Part shown: positions 11,614-21,669 of the stretch, piece by piece
How the letters are laid out: each line of letters begins with the position of its first letter
Position numbering within the stretch: the first letter of the stretch is position 1
Assembly: GCA_048213135.1 (NCBI GenBank)
Contig: PS015183.1
Coordinates: 80,241-129,206, forward strand
Source: Reclinomonas americana ATCC 50394
Taxonomy: Eukaryota; Jakobida; Jakobea; Jakobida
Direction of reading: 5' to 3'
Length of the DNA: 48,966 nucleotides
Program-made: the position numbers and the translations under genes
The notes under the pieces: model-generated
What the model saw: only the letters and a program-made list of their open reading frames with translations
What the model was told of the DNA's origin: nothing
The model's database searches: none

Positions 11614-12762
11614 GTTCGTCTGATTCGTGTCAGCTGCAGAAATGCATACGGCGCCCCAGTTCGTGAACAACCCGACTCACTTGCCGCCCTCGTTGATGGC
11701 GCGCATCGACGCTTGCGGTGCGCCATCGACATTGCATTCTCTTTCTTTTTTAATCTTGCGTCGCGTCTCATTCGTCTCCCCACCTGCGCCAGGCAAGACC
11801 ATCTCTCTTGCGTTTCCCAAACGCATCACCGCCGACCACTTTGACGACATGCACTCGAAGCGCCCTCCAGCTCCCGCCGACACACTGCGTGTCAGCGTAC
11901 CGCTGCTGCTGCCGCCACCACCACTTCCCGAACAACCGCCTGTGCGACCGCCAAGTGCTGCGCGTGCTGGCCGCTTCCGGCAATCGTCGAGCGGAGAGGT
12001 TTCCGCGGCTCCACCACCACCACCNNNNNNNNNNNNNNNNNNNNGTCACCGCCACCCTTGACGCCGCCCGCGTCGGCGCGATTGCCGCCTCCAGAAATCA
12101 CGGCCAGTCCGCAGACGCCAAAGAATGCGCGTGCGCTGAAGAATATGATGCTGTTGCGTCGCTCGGTGCACGAAGGAAGATGATTGGCGGCGCTGAAGTG
12201 TGTTTTCTCGATCGTAGAATGGAGGGCGCCGGCGCTGCGCATGTACTGGAGGGCAAGGCCACGTTTGTGGCAACACCACGTCGTCGTACGTCGTTTGATT
12301 ATGCCAGTGATCGTGAGGTGCGTGCGTGGGCCACGTGGGGTATGTACGCTGGAGAGCAACAGGCTGATTTGCACGCGTGGTAGAGTGTCTTGTCGCTGCG
12401 GTTCATCGATGGTTTGTGTTTGGACGCCACACCGCGTGTCAAGGCCACCCCGCGTCGGTTTGTGTGTGGCAGTGTGTGTGTTTGCCTCGACGTCGTGTGT
12501 GTTTGTGTTGACGGCGTCGGGTTTGCGCAGACGACCATCATTCGAGGCCGTCACCAGGGACATTTTCGAAAACGTGCGCACCAAGATGGTACGCAGTGCA
12601 GTGCGCAGGTAGTGCAGCGATACACTCTGAGTCTCACTCGCCACTCACAGAGTCCACGGTATCCGTCGCGGATGCCATCACTGACGGCCAACGTGCCCTC
12701 GCCAAAGCTGCCGGCGCCCAAGTCGCCGCCACCAAGGGCACTCTTCGTGGGCGATGATTAAT
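9673..12762 (+). CDS. Unrecognised multi-exon protein, proline-rich C-terminus
   Basis: The start is uncertain: either ATG 9673 with a GTGAGT donor near 9722 joining an acidic exon at about 9917, or ATG 9823. Exons with good frame include the Asp/Glu run and HLAQLLVT ending at 10043 (GTTGCA donor), NGWTFTIFDHKSV (about 10160-10275), IGNAFSRAFRRVLDEHFGQ (10349-10409), a 260-nt exon from 10493 (WDMSMRSYTSRTELSARETG), WSTVIKHMNEMANVFQ (10832-10963), a hydrophobic exon (TSVILTVLMRVVRL), APQFVNNPTHLPPSL (about 11640-11720), GKTISLAFPKRITADHFDDM (11795-gap) and a final Pro/Ser-rich exon ending at 12762. Two gaps (11389-11453, 12025-12044) and the exons between 12045 and 12600 are unresolved. I do not recognise the family. 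Confidence 0.45.
11230..11625. repeat. Duplicated (CCA)n-(TC)n-(TG)n block flanking a gap
   Basis: Two near-copies of the same series, a (CCA)n run, CATCGTATACGG, (TC)n with TATGTGTG, then a long (TG)n, lie at about 11250-11388 and 11454-11605, either side of a 65-N gap. This is an intron-scale tandem duplication or an assembly artefact at a microsatellite. Confidence 0.7.
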
Positions 12763-12977
12763 GAGTGCGGGGAGGAAGGAGAAGGATAGAAAAAGATGAA
12801 GAAACAGTGCGTTGAAAGCGAGCTACTGCACCTACAGCAAGCGACGCTGGTGGGAGCGAAACGATGACAACCTCAATGTATTTGTTGCATCTCTTTGTCA
12901 AGGTACGCAGCTGCAGAGACCATAATGCAAAGTACGACAACTGACCATCACACACTGCACGCCGGCGCACCTCTTAT

Positions 12978-15494
12978 TCACTCAACCACTTGCGTAAACT
13001 GCCCGCACGCCTCGCGCAACGCACGCATGCCATCGTACACTTCCTGCGCGGTTGGCCGGTCGCGCCGCATGCTCATGCACCGCAGTCCGAGGTCAAACAT
13101 GGGTTCGACAATGCGCGGCGTCCACTCGACACCGCCTGCGGCATCCACGAGCTCCATCGGACGCAGAGCATCAGGGGAGCGATCCCACGTATACGACCAC
13201 TCGCGAACGGCGGAAGTGGGCTTGCCAGTCACAAGCTGCACAAGGACAATCCCCATGGCAAATACATCGCTTTCCCGCTTTGGACTTCTGGAGTGCATGT
13301 GGAGCGGGTCCATATAGTCCAACGTACCGGCGGCAGTGGTTGTCTGTGGGTAGATAAGAGGAGGCAGTCAGCATGAGCACAGCAGAATGGTTTGGCAGAT
13401 TCGCGAGAGCTTGCACACTTTGCCATCCACAACAGATCGCGCGATGCCAAAGTCGCCGAGACATGGCTGTAGGCGGTGGTCAAGCATAACGTTGGAGGGC
13501 TTGATGTCGCGGTGTACAATCTCGTTCTGCATCAGGCTCCAGTGACACAGTGCTATGTGATAGTAACAAAGAATCGCAGCCTCACAGACCTCGTGCAGGA
13601 ATGCCACGGCCTCAGCCAATCCGAGACCAATTTGCACACGCTGCACGACAGAGAGCGGATTGCGGCCGGAAACGAGTGGCAGCAGGAGTAGGTCTTCCAA
13701 GTTGGGGACTCTGCACGTGCTCATCGTCAAGTCGTCAAATAGGCAAACCAGATGCAAGAGTGAACGAGGCACGCACTCGAGGGCTTTGTACACGAGGCAA
13801 CGCGCCTTGTCGTCGCCCACTGCGTAGCCAAGGAGCGGGACTAGGCGACGGTGGCGCAGACGACCAAGCGTTCTGACCTGCCGAGGGAATGAGAAGATTT
13901 AGAAAACGATATCGGGCGAGAAGGAAAACTGACCTCGCTCTCAAATGAAGACAGCGACCAGGGCGCGGACGAGTCGAGAACCTTGATGGCCACATGCATC
14001 TCACGAAGCAGGGTGATGAAGACGGTTCCCTGACCGCCTTCACCGACCTTCAGGCTAGGCGAAAAGGAATTGGTAGCCTGTACAATCTCGGGCCATTCGA
14101 AGCACTGTACCGAGGTGTCGACTGCGGCAGCAGAAAAGGTGAATGCCGAGACACGTGCACATGCGTACAAAGCGATGTCAAAACCTTGTGCGAGGAGGAG
14201 TTCGTGGCGGAGCTGAGAGACGAGTAAATTGCTCTCATCCAGTCGTCGTTGGCATTCCAGAAGCTGGCCCCCCATGGCTGCCAGACGTGCAGTAAGCTCG
14301 TCGTTCTCGCGCAGGACCGAGCAAAGCTGATCGTTTGTCGCATGAAGTTCGAGGGCCTGCTGTTGCGAAACTAGTTCCGTTGTTGCCAGTTGTTGACGAA
14401 CGGTGGCGAGTTCAGCGACCACGGCATCCTGCTGTTGACGTGACTTGATACGCTCTGCTTCGACTTCAGCGGCAAGCTGATCGCGCTCTGCGCGCAGTCG
14501 CGTCTCCAACTGGCTGGCAGCAGCGCGCTCCGTTTTCAATTGTGCATCGAGGGTGGTGGACCGAGAGGTTTCTTCTCGCAATCGCGTTTCGAGTTCGGCA
14601 AGGCGCGTTACATTCGCTGGCTCTGGCAGAGCGGGGTAACGCAACGGTGGTGACTGATGCATGAAAGGAGAAGGATATGAGCTTTAACGAGACACGGTAA
14701 TCGCTGCACACGGACTCACCGGCTCAATTGGTGGTGGAGGGAGACCTTCATCTCGCGGTCTTGCTACGGACGACGGTGCACCCACCACGGCATCAGCAGA
14801 CGCCGAAGTGCCCGCGGCCGAGGGTTTCGTGAAAACGGGCGGATCCGACGAGAAGACCGTCGACAGCTGCTGTACGAGCTTGGAGAGTGTGGACGTCCGC
14901 GAATACTCTGACAAGTACAGATGATACACGCGACCATCTCTGTCGACATGCCGATGCTTTTCCACAATTAGCATGTTGGACGTCGGCGTTACGTACACCA
15001 CCGGTGGCTGCGATGGAAAGTTTTCCGGAATCCAGATGTTGATAGGCAGATTGTACTGCGTTGAAGCATAGAACATGGGAACGGTGCCGTCCAGAAGAAG
15101 CAACAGGGCGTCAGAGCCGTCCTCACGGACTGATATGATAGGAGAGGGAGAGAGAGAGAGAGAGAGAGAGAGTGACAGATCAGTATGAGAGTGCATTCAT
15201 CTCACGCCCATTCTTCGCACTGTGCTCACCAAGTTCACTCACATTGGGTGTGAGGGATGGGTAAATGCGACACACATTCTGCACCTCGATCTTCACATGC
15301 TCACGATTCGGGTATGGATAAGCCTGCAACACACACACACACACACGCACACGCACACGCACACGCACACGCACACGCACACGCACACAAAACACAGGCA
15401 ACATTCATGAGACGTGTGCACGTTCAGCCACACGCGTGCACAGACAACCACAGGAACATCACGCAACTCGGTCCAACAGCCTGTCAAGAGACAT
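12978..15494 (-). CDS. UEV domain + coiled coil + protein kinase fusion
   Basis: Nine exons with agreeing phases: 15494-15468, 15323-15230, 15129-14720, 14653-14185, 14121-13934, 13877-13777, 13710-13590, 13526-13419 and 13343-12978, giving about 627 aa. Residues ~1-145 are a UEV domain of TSG101 type (YPYPNREHVKIEV; DGTVPMFY; YNLPINIWIP; KHRHVDRDGRVYHLYL; SSDPPVF), with no E2 active Cys. Then comes a Pro-rich linker and ~150 residues of coiled coil. A TKL/Pelle-like kinase domain follows: VGEGGQGTVF, HVAIKVL, HRDIKPSNVMLD, GDFGIAR, GTLDYMDP. The catalytic residues are present, so an active kinase is expected. In TSG101 proper the coiled coil is followed by a steadiness box, not a kinase. No gap falls in the gene. 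Confidence 0.85.
15329..15388. repeat. (CA)n/(CACACG)n microsatellite in UEV-kinase intron 1
   Basis: Uninterrupted dinucleotide then hexanucleotide repeats immediately upstream of the exon 2 acceptor, so they form the polypyrimidine/TG-rich 3' splice region of that intron on the minus strand. Confidence 0.85.
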
Positions 15495-15885
15495 GTTTTG
15501 CGGTGCAACAGACAACTGACGACAGCAAGCGCCGGGGTTTCACCTATCGTCAGGCTTTGTTTTGTGCTGTGTCCTTGAGTCCTCCGTCCCACCTCCACCC
15601 ATATCACACGCAACGGTCCCTCTCACGACGGTNNNNNNNNNNNNNNNNNNNNNNNNNNNNNNNNNNNNNNNNNNNNNNNNNNNNNNNNNNNNNNNNNNNN
15701 NNNNNNNNNNNNNNNNNNNNNNNNNNNNNNNNNNNNNNNNNNNNNNNNNNNNNNNNNNNNNNNNNNNNNNNNNNNNNNNNNNNNNNNNNNNNNNNNNNNN
15801 NNNNNNNNNNNNNNNNNNNNNNNNNNNNNNNNNNNNNNNNNNNNNNNNNNNNNNNNNNNNNNNNNNNNNNNNNNNNNNNNNNNNN

Positions 15886-16337
15886 TGGACACCACAGTGC
15901 GAGTGTGGTCGCTGGCGAGCGGAGACGAGGTGCGACGGCTGGAGGGCCTCTCTGCAGTGGTGAACGCTGTCGCCGTCACTTTCGATGGTCAGCGCTTTGT
16001 GAATGGGAGCGGAGACGGCACGGTGTGTGTGCGGTCACTGGAGGATGGAGAGGAGTTGCGACGGTTGGTGGGACACTCGGGAGTGGTGAACTCCGTCGCC
16101 GTCTCTCCCGACGGTCAGTGGGTTGTGAGTGGGAGTGACGACAAGACTGTGCGAGTGTGGCCCACGCCGCGCGGGCTTGCCACACAAGAGCTTGCAGCCG
16201 CTCGTTCGGCCGTGCGGGCCATCGACGAGCTGATCGGCGAGGAGGCTGACGGCGACTGGGTTCTCGTCGATGTCGTGTTGCGGTGCTTTGTGTTGGAGGA
16301 TGCAGAAGTGCTCGCGCGCCGTGCGCTTCCGTGGTGA
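15886..16337 (+). CDS. WD40-repeat protein, cassette copy 1 (5' end in gap)
   Basis: The frame opens out of the N-gap 15633-15885 and reads about two and a half WD40 blades (VRVWSLASGDEVRRLEG; GHSGVVNSVAVSPDGQWVVS; SDDKTVRVW). A ~60-residue tail follows (ATQELAAARSAVRAIDELIG ... ending ARRALPW) and then a TGA at 16335-16337. An AATAAA lies a few bases past the stop and could be the poly(A) signal. WD40 propellers are protein-binding scaffolds; the partner is unknown. The blades are unusually alike within this family. The gene is convergent with coiled-coil gene X copy 1. Confidence 0.75.
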
Positions 16338-16559
16338 GTGGCGAATAAACAAGTGACTGTTTGCAGGTTGTGTCGGGCACCAAATCTCCCAACGGTGCAC
16401 TCAGGGAACAGGAGGTGCGCCTGTCTAGTTGCAACCAGACACGAGCACACACACACACACAAGTCACAGAACACAGCAGTTGCGGAGAGGAAGGGCGAGA
16501 GGAGGAACGGCGGAGACAAAGCAATGGTCACCGCCGTAGCCAGGTAAGCGACATGCATG

Positions 16560-17702
16560 TCACTTGGTGTCGTCGAGCTGGGCGAACAGATCCACCCGCT
16601 TCGCCTCAAGCTCACGCAGACGCTGTCGCACAAGAGCGAGGTCGGCCTCGTACGTCTCGTCGCGATTGCCGCGCGCCAGCAGTGTCGCCTCCTGCACAAG
16701 ACGCTCGCTGATCTGGACTTGAACGTCGTGGATGTGTGTGTGGAGTATTTCGCGCTGCACAGCAACAAGCATGTCAGTACGTCACTTTAGTGCAGCGAGC
16801 ACGTGGTCTGTTACAAACCAGTTGCATCTTGGCTGCCGCCGTCTCCAACTTGGCTGCCGCCGTCTCCAACTTGGCTGTCGCCGTCTCCAACTTGGCCTCG
16901 AGCTCCTGTATGCGCCGATTGGCCATCAACAGTTCCTGCACTTGACGTAGGGCGCACACAGCGATCATCGACAATGAGTGCCTCCATATCACACAAATAG
17001 TGCACATCAAGTCTCACACTTACATGGTCGCGATCGCCCACCTGCGCACACGCACAAAAAGGGTGGTGCGAGTCAGCAATGTATCCATCAAATCACCACG
17101 TCCGCGCCACCAACTCACCGTCTTGGTCAACTCCTGCCAGACGTTGCAAAACTCGAAAATCAAAAAAACCGACAGCCCACTGATACATGCAGGCGTGAGC
17201 TCAGCACTATCTCCCACTCACCTGCACACGGGCAGCATTGACGTTAGCCTTGGCCAGCTGCATCACACCCCGGGAAGAATTCGAAATGAAGGCCAGTGAG
17301 AACACTCAACAATATCTCTGCATGTCACTCAGATGGGAACCTCCTCACACCCTGCATGCGAGCACCTCTCTCCCTCTCTGACGAGTGATAATAAAGCCAT
17401 GACAGTGTGAAAAAATGTGCTAACAAGGGTCTACATAACGCACTCACACTAGAGTCAGTTCGTCGAGCAAGTCGCCGTCGCTTACCATGCCCCGACCCTC
17501 CAGCAGTTACGAGCGCACTCTCGTCGAAACGCACACGCCGAACTGCAGTCACGCACAGACAAACACAAGCGAGGTCGAGGTCGAGGTCGACGGCAACCAC
17601 TGCGTTTGACTCCACTGCAGCTGCCTCATCAGTTGCAATTGCAGTCGAGTCGCCGCTATCTTCTGCTTCCAGCACTGCAATCTGCTTCTCGCTGTCACTC
17701 AT
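16560..17702 (-). CDS. Coiled-coil protein X, cassette copy 1
   Basis: Starts MSDSEKQIAVLEAEDSGDST at 17702. An acidic first exon leads into a basic segment (RRVRFDES ... GKRRRLARR). Small exons follow: ANVNAARVQ (about 17255), ELTKT (about 17130) and a short one near 17030. A coiled-coil exon (QELLMANRRIQELEAKLETA, about 16945-16810) contains an AKLETAA block repeated three times. The last exon is 16754-16560 (VQISERLVQEATLLARG ... LRELEAKR ... DDTK). The protein is ~200-230 aa and mostly helical, with no known domain. Copies 3 and 4 have a different coiled-coil exon. Its start lies next to the end of gene Y on the same strand. Confidence 0.65.
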
Positions 17703-17980
17703 GGCTCATCGGTCTTCGTCTCGAACGATGTCTGTTGATCCACTGAACTCCTTTCGACTCCACATCAATGTCGCTCACAACAAAGTGAGAGACAGACAGG
17801 TAGGGAGAGAGAGAGATAGAGAGAGAGAGAGAGGTGATAGTGAACGAGAGAGAGAGAAACAAAGGACTCACTCGCCATCTCCGTCTTCCTCTTGTTCACA
17901 CACACCTCGGTGCACGATCCGAGTCTCATCCACAGTCGCCATCGGCACCATACCAACACTCAGCAATCCACTCCCACTCT
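17703..17980 (-). CDS. Small acidic protein Y, cassette copy 1 (5' end in gap)
   Basis: The C-terminal part of the first exon (LLSVGMVPMATVDETRIVHR, about 17977-17910) comes out of the gap and is followed by an intron with (TC)n. The second exon lies at about 17790-17703, just upstream of X. The intron boundaries are ambiguous: three reading frames of the short second exon are open. One ends with TGA overlapping the ATG of X (ATGA). See the complete copy at 24180-24708 for the N-terminus. Function unknown. Confidence 0.45.
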
Positions 17981-18843
17981 NNNNNNNNNNNNNNNNNNNN
18001 NNNNNNNNNNNNNNNNNNNNNNNNNNNNNNNNNNNNNNNNNNNNNNNNNNNNNNNNNNNNNNNNNNNNNNNNNNNNNNNNNNNNNNNNNNNNNNNNNNNN
18101 NNNNNNNNNNNNNNNNNNNNNNNNNNNNNNNNNNNNNNNNNNNNNNNNNNNNNNNNNNNNNNNNNNNNNNNNNNNNNNNNNNNNNNNNNNNNNNNNNNNN
18201 NNNNNNNNNNNNNNNNNNNNNNNNNNNNNNNNNNNNNNNNNNNNNNNNNNNNNNNNNNNNNNNNNNNNNNNNNNNNNNNNNNNNNNNNNNNNNNNNNNNN
18301 NNNNNNNNNNNNNNNNNNNNNNNNNNNNNNNNNNNNNNNNNNNNNNNNNNNNNNNNNNNNNNNNNNNNNNNNNNNNNNNNNNNNNNNNNNNNNNNNNNNN
18401 NNNNNNNNNNNNNNNNNNNNNNNNNNNNNNNNNNNNNNNNNNNNNNNNNNNNNNNNNNNNNNNNNNNNNNNNNNNNNNNNNNNNNNNNNNNNNNNNNNNN
18501 NNNNNNNNNNNNNNNNNNNNNNNNNNNNNNNNNNNNNNNNNNNNNNNNNNNNNNNNNNNNNNNNNNNNNNNNNNNNNNNNNNNNNNNNNNNNNNNNNNNN
18601 NNNNNNNNNNNNNNNNNNNNNNNNNNNNNNNNNNNNNNNNNNNNNNNNNNNNNNNNNNNNNNNNNNNNNNNNNNNNNNNNNNNNNNNNNNNNNNNNNNNN
18701 NNNNNNNNNNNNNNNNNNNNNNNNNNNNNNNNNNNNNNNNNNNNNNNNNNNNNNNNNNNNNNNNNNNNNNNNNNNNNNNNNNNNNNNNNNNNNNNNNNNN
18801 NNNNNNNNNNNNNNNNNNNNNNNNNNNNNNNNNNNNNNNNNNN
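17981..18843. other. Assembly gap (863 N) inside the duplicated block
   Basis: Left flank is gene Y copy 1 on the minus strand; right flank is the 3' end of a second WD40 copy on the plus strand. By analogy with 21429-22400, the missing DNA should hold the Y N-terminus, the shared upstream region and most of a WD40 gene. That needs more than the nominal gap length. Confidence 0.6.
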
Positions 18844-18921
18844 GTTCTCGTCGATGTCGTGTTGCGGTGCTTTGTGTTGGAGGATGCAGAGGTGCTCGCG
18901 CGCCGTGCGCTTCCGTGGTGA
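18844..18921 (+). CDS. WD40 protein, cassette copy 2 (only C-terminus visible)
   Basis: The last 25 codons (VLVDVVLRCFVLEDAEVLAR, then RALPW and stop) are identical in protein to the end of copy 1. An AATAAA follows the stop at the same distance. The downstream 3' region (18922-19170) is also a diverged copy of 16338-16559. Confidence 0.65.
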   Translation, partial: VLVDVVLRCFVLEDAEVLARRALPW

Positions 18922-19170
18922 GTGGCGAATAAACAAAGTGACTGACTGTAGCTCATGTCGGGCACCAAATCTCCCAATGGTGTACTCGGAAACAGGAGGT
19001 GCGCCTGTCTAGTTGCAACCAGACACGAGCACAATCACAAGAAGTCACAGAACACAGCAGTTGTGGGGAGGAAGGGCGAGAGGAAGAACGGCGGAGACAA
19101 AGAAACTATCACCGCCGTCGCGCTGGTCGCCAGGCAAGCGACGAGCGACTTGGTGGCTCGCTCACGCACG

Positions 19171-19371
19171 TCACTCACTGCCGGCAAGCTGGGAGATCAG
19201 ATGCTCTCGCTTCGCCTCAAGCTCACGCAGACGCTGCCGCACGAGAGCGAGGTCGGCCTCGTACGTCTCGTCGCGCTTGCCGCGCGCCAGCAGTGTCGCC
19301 TCCTGCACAAGACGCTCGCTGATCTGGACTTGAACGTCGTGGAGCTTCGAGCTGGTGTGGAGCACTTCGCG
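19171..19371 (-). CDS. Coiled-coil protein X, cassette copy 2 (last exon only)
   Basis: The terminal exon reads REVLHTSSKLHDVQVQISER ... ETYEADLALVRQRLRELEAK and then a diverged tail and stop. Compared with copy 1 it has three inserted residues (SSK region) and a different end (EHLISQLAGSE). The upstream exons are in the gap 19406-19594. Confidence 0.65.
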   Translation of the reverse strand, partial: REVLHTSSKLHDVQVQISERLVQEATLLARGKRDETYEADLALVRQRLRELEAKREHLISQLAGSE

Positions 19372-19594
19372 CTGCACAGCAACAAGCATGTCAGTACATT
19401 ACTTTNNNNNNNNNNNNNNNNNNNNNNNNNNNNNNNNNNNNNNNNNNNNNNNNNNNNNNNNNNNNNNNNNNNNNNNNNNNNNNNNNNNNNNNNNNNNNNN
19501 NNNNNNNNNNNNNNNNNNNNNNNNNNNNNNNNNNNNNNNNNNNNNNNNNNNNNNNNNNNNNNNNNNNNNNNNNNNNNNNNNNNNNNNNNNNNNN

Positions 19595-19898
19595 ACGGTG
19601 GAAGTGGATTGTTGAGTGTTGGTATGGTGCCGATAGCGACTGTGGATGAGACTCGGATCGTGCACCGAGGTATGTGTGAACAAGAGGAGGGAAGAAGGAG
19701 ATGGCGAGTGAGTCCTTTGTTTCTCTCTCTCTCTCTCGTTCACTATCACCTCTCTCTCTCTCTCTCTATCTCTCTCTCCCTACCTGTCTGTCTCTCACTT
19801 TGTTGTGAGCGACATTGATGTGGAGTCGAAAGGAGTTCAGTGGATCAACAGACATCGTTTGGTTTTCTATTCGAAGAGCAAAGAGCCATGAGTGACAG
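19595..19898 (+). CDS. Small acidic protein Y, cassette copy 3, inverted (5' end in gap)
   Basis: The first exon tail (GGSGLLSVGMVPIATVDETR, then IVHR) ends in an intron rich in (TC)n. The second exon lies just before the X start at 19888. In this copy one frame of that exon (VDQQTSFGFLFEEQRA) runs without a stop straight into MSDSEKQ of X, so Y and X could be one protein here. In the frame that instead starts from CGACATTG, Y ends SHE and overlaps the X start. Confidence 0.4.
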
Positions 19899-20831
19899 CG
19901 AGAAGCAGATTGCAGAGTTGGAGGCGGAGGAGGGCAGCAGCTCGACTGCGACTGATGAGACGTCAGTGGGGTCGGATGAGGTGCGTTGACTGTTGTTGCT
20001 TGTGTGTGTCTGCAGTGCGGCGAGTGCGTTTCGACGAGAGTGCGCTAGTAGCTGCTGGAGGGTCGGGGCGTAGTAAGCGACGACGACGTAGTCGGCTATC
20101 ACGACGAACTGACTCTGGTGTTTGTCAATCACGGCGTGCACAGTCGTCCAAGTCGGTGAGTGTGTGCTTGTCGCTGGTTAATGCGTTATGTAGACCCCAT
20201 GAGAGCACTTTTTTCACACTTTTTATGACTTTCATGGCTCTATTATCACTTGTCAGAGAAAGGGAGAGAGGGTGGTAGAGAAGGGCGCATGGAGGGTGTG
20301 AGGAGGTTCCCATGTGACATGCAAAGAAATTGTTGTGTTCTCACAATGCTGCACTTTCTTCCTGGGGTGTGATGCAGTTGGACGAGATCGACGTCAATGC
20401 TGCCCGTGTGCAGGTGAGTGGAAGATAGTGCTGAGCTCATGCCTGCATGTATCAGTGGGCTGTCGGTTTTTTTGATTTTCGAGGTTTGCAACGTCTGGCA
20501 GGAGTTGACCAAGACGGTGAGTTGGTGGCGCGGACGTGGTGATTTGATGGATATATTGCTGACTCGCACCACCCTTTCTGTACGTGTGCACAGCTGAGCG
20601 ATAGCAACAAAGTAAGTGTGAGACTTGATGTGCACTCTTTTTTGTGTGATATGGAGGCACTCATTGTCGATGATCGCTTTGTGCGCCCTACGTCGAGTGC
20701 AGGAAGTCGAGGTGTTGACGGCCAAGCTGCACATAAAGGAGCTCGAGGCCAAGTTGGAGACGACGACTGCCAAGATGCGCCTGCAGGAGCTCGAGTCCAA
20801 GTTGCGCGAGCAGGAGTTGCAGGCCAAGCTG
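19888..20831 (+). CDS. Coiled-coil protein X, cassette copy 3, inverted (3' end in gap)
   Basis: MSDSEKQIAELEAEEGSSST at 19888. The acidic exon and the following RRVRFDESALVAAGGSG segment are in different frames, which needs either a ~31-nt intron (donor GTTGAC at 19985) or an indel; copies 1 and 4 read straight through. Later exons are LDEIDVNAARVQ (20379-20413), VCNVWQELTKT (about 20485-20517), LSDSNK (about 20595-20612) and a coiled-coil exon (LHIKELEAKLETTTAKMRLQ ... ELQAKL) ending at 20831. The last exon is lost in the gap at 20870. It is the inverted counterpart of copy 4. Confidence 0.6.
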
Positions 20832-20869
20832 GTTTGTAAAACTACGTGCACATAAATGCTCGCTGCATT

Positions 20870-21428
20870 NNNNNNNNNNNNNNNNNNNNNNNNNNNNNNN
20901 NNNNNNNNNNNNNNNNNNNNNNNNNNNNNNNNNNNNNNNNNNNNNNNNNNNNNNNNNNNNNNNNNNNNNNNNNNNNNNNNNNNNNNNNNNNNNNNNNNNN
21001 NNNNNNNNNNNNNNNNNNNNNNNNNNNNNNNNNNNNNNNNNNNNNNNNNNNNNNNNNNNNNNNNNNNNNNNNNNNNNNNNNNNNNNNNNNNNNNNNNNNN
21101 NNNNNNNNNNNNNNNNNNNNNNNNNNNNNNNNNNNNNNNNNNNNNNNNNNNNNNNNNNNNNNNNNNNNNNNNNNNNNNNNNNNNNNNNNNNNNNNNNNNN
21201 NNNNNNNNNNNNNNNNNNNNNNNNNNNNNNNNNNNNNNNNNNNNNNNNNNNNNNNNNNNNNNNNNNNNNNNNNNNNNNNNNNNNNNNNNNNNNNNNNNNN
21301 NNNNNNNNNNNNNNNNNNNNNNNNNNNNNNNNNNNNNNNNNNNNNNNNNNNNNNNNNNNNNNNNNNNNNNNNNNNNNNNNNNNNNNNNNNNNNNNNNNNN
21401 NNNNNNNNNNNNNNNNNNNNNNNNNNNN
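20870..21428. other. Assembly gap (559 N) between inverted cassette copies
   Basis: Left flank is X copy 3 on the plus strand; right flank is the middle of a Y gene on the minus strand. The missing last exon of X and the missing C-terminal exon of the next Y should be here. Confidence 0.6.
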
Positions 21429-21669
21429 CCCCGTCGTCAGTCTCGCCGTCACAACCTTGCTGATTGCTTCGCACACTCTCCACCACCATCACCACTCGAA
21501 CTCCCGATAATGACACATCATCGTCATCATCACCACCACCGGTTCCACCAGCATCAGTCTTCTCGTCGCGCCCGCCTCTCCTTCCGCCTTCTCCTCCTGC
21601 TCCTTCTCCACAACCCTCACCGTCGCAAACACTGAAACGGTGATTAATGGTGGCCACCTCTGCCGCCAT
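21429..21669 (-). CDS. Small acidic protein Y, N-terminal half (3' end in gap)
   Basis: ATG at 21669 begins MAAEVATINHRFSVCDGEGC, followed by a Gly/Glu/Arg stretch, GGTGGGDDDDDVSLSG, then VMVVESVRSNQQGCDGETDD before the gap. It is near-identical to the copy at 24708. Upstream in-frame codons (21670-21780) are hydrophobic but have no ATG. Composition suggests a disordered acidic protein; function unknown. Confidence 0.55.

Noticed and set aside
16338-16546. A possible extra WD40 exon (LCRAPNLPTVHSGNRRCACL) after a GTGAGT at the stop codon
   Set aside because: Indels between copies 1 and 2 change the frame, and AATAAA follows the stop in both copies; the protein most likely ends at ALPW.
18955-19405. 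A 150-codon plus-strand open frame beginning MSGTKSPNGVLGNRR
   Set aside because: It runs antisense to the X last exon, and the homologous region in copy 1 is broken by indels, so it is not conserved as coding; treated as 3' region.
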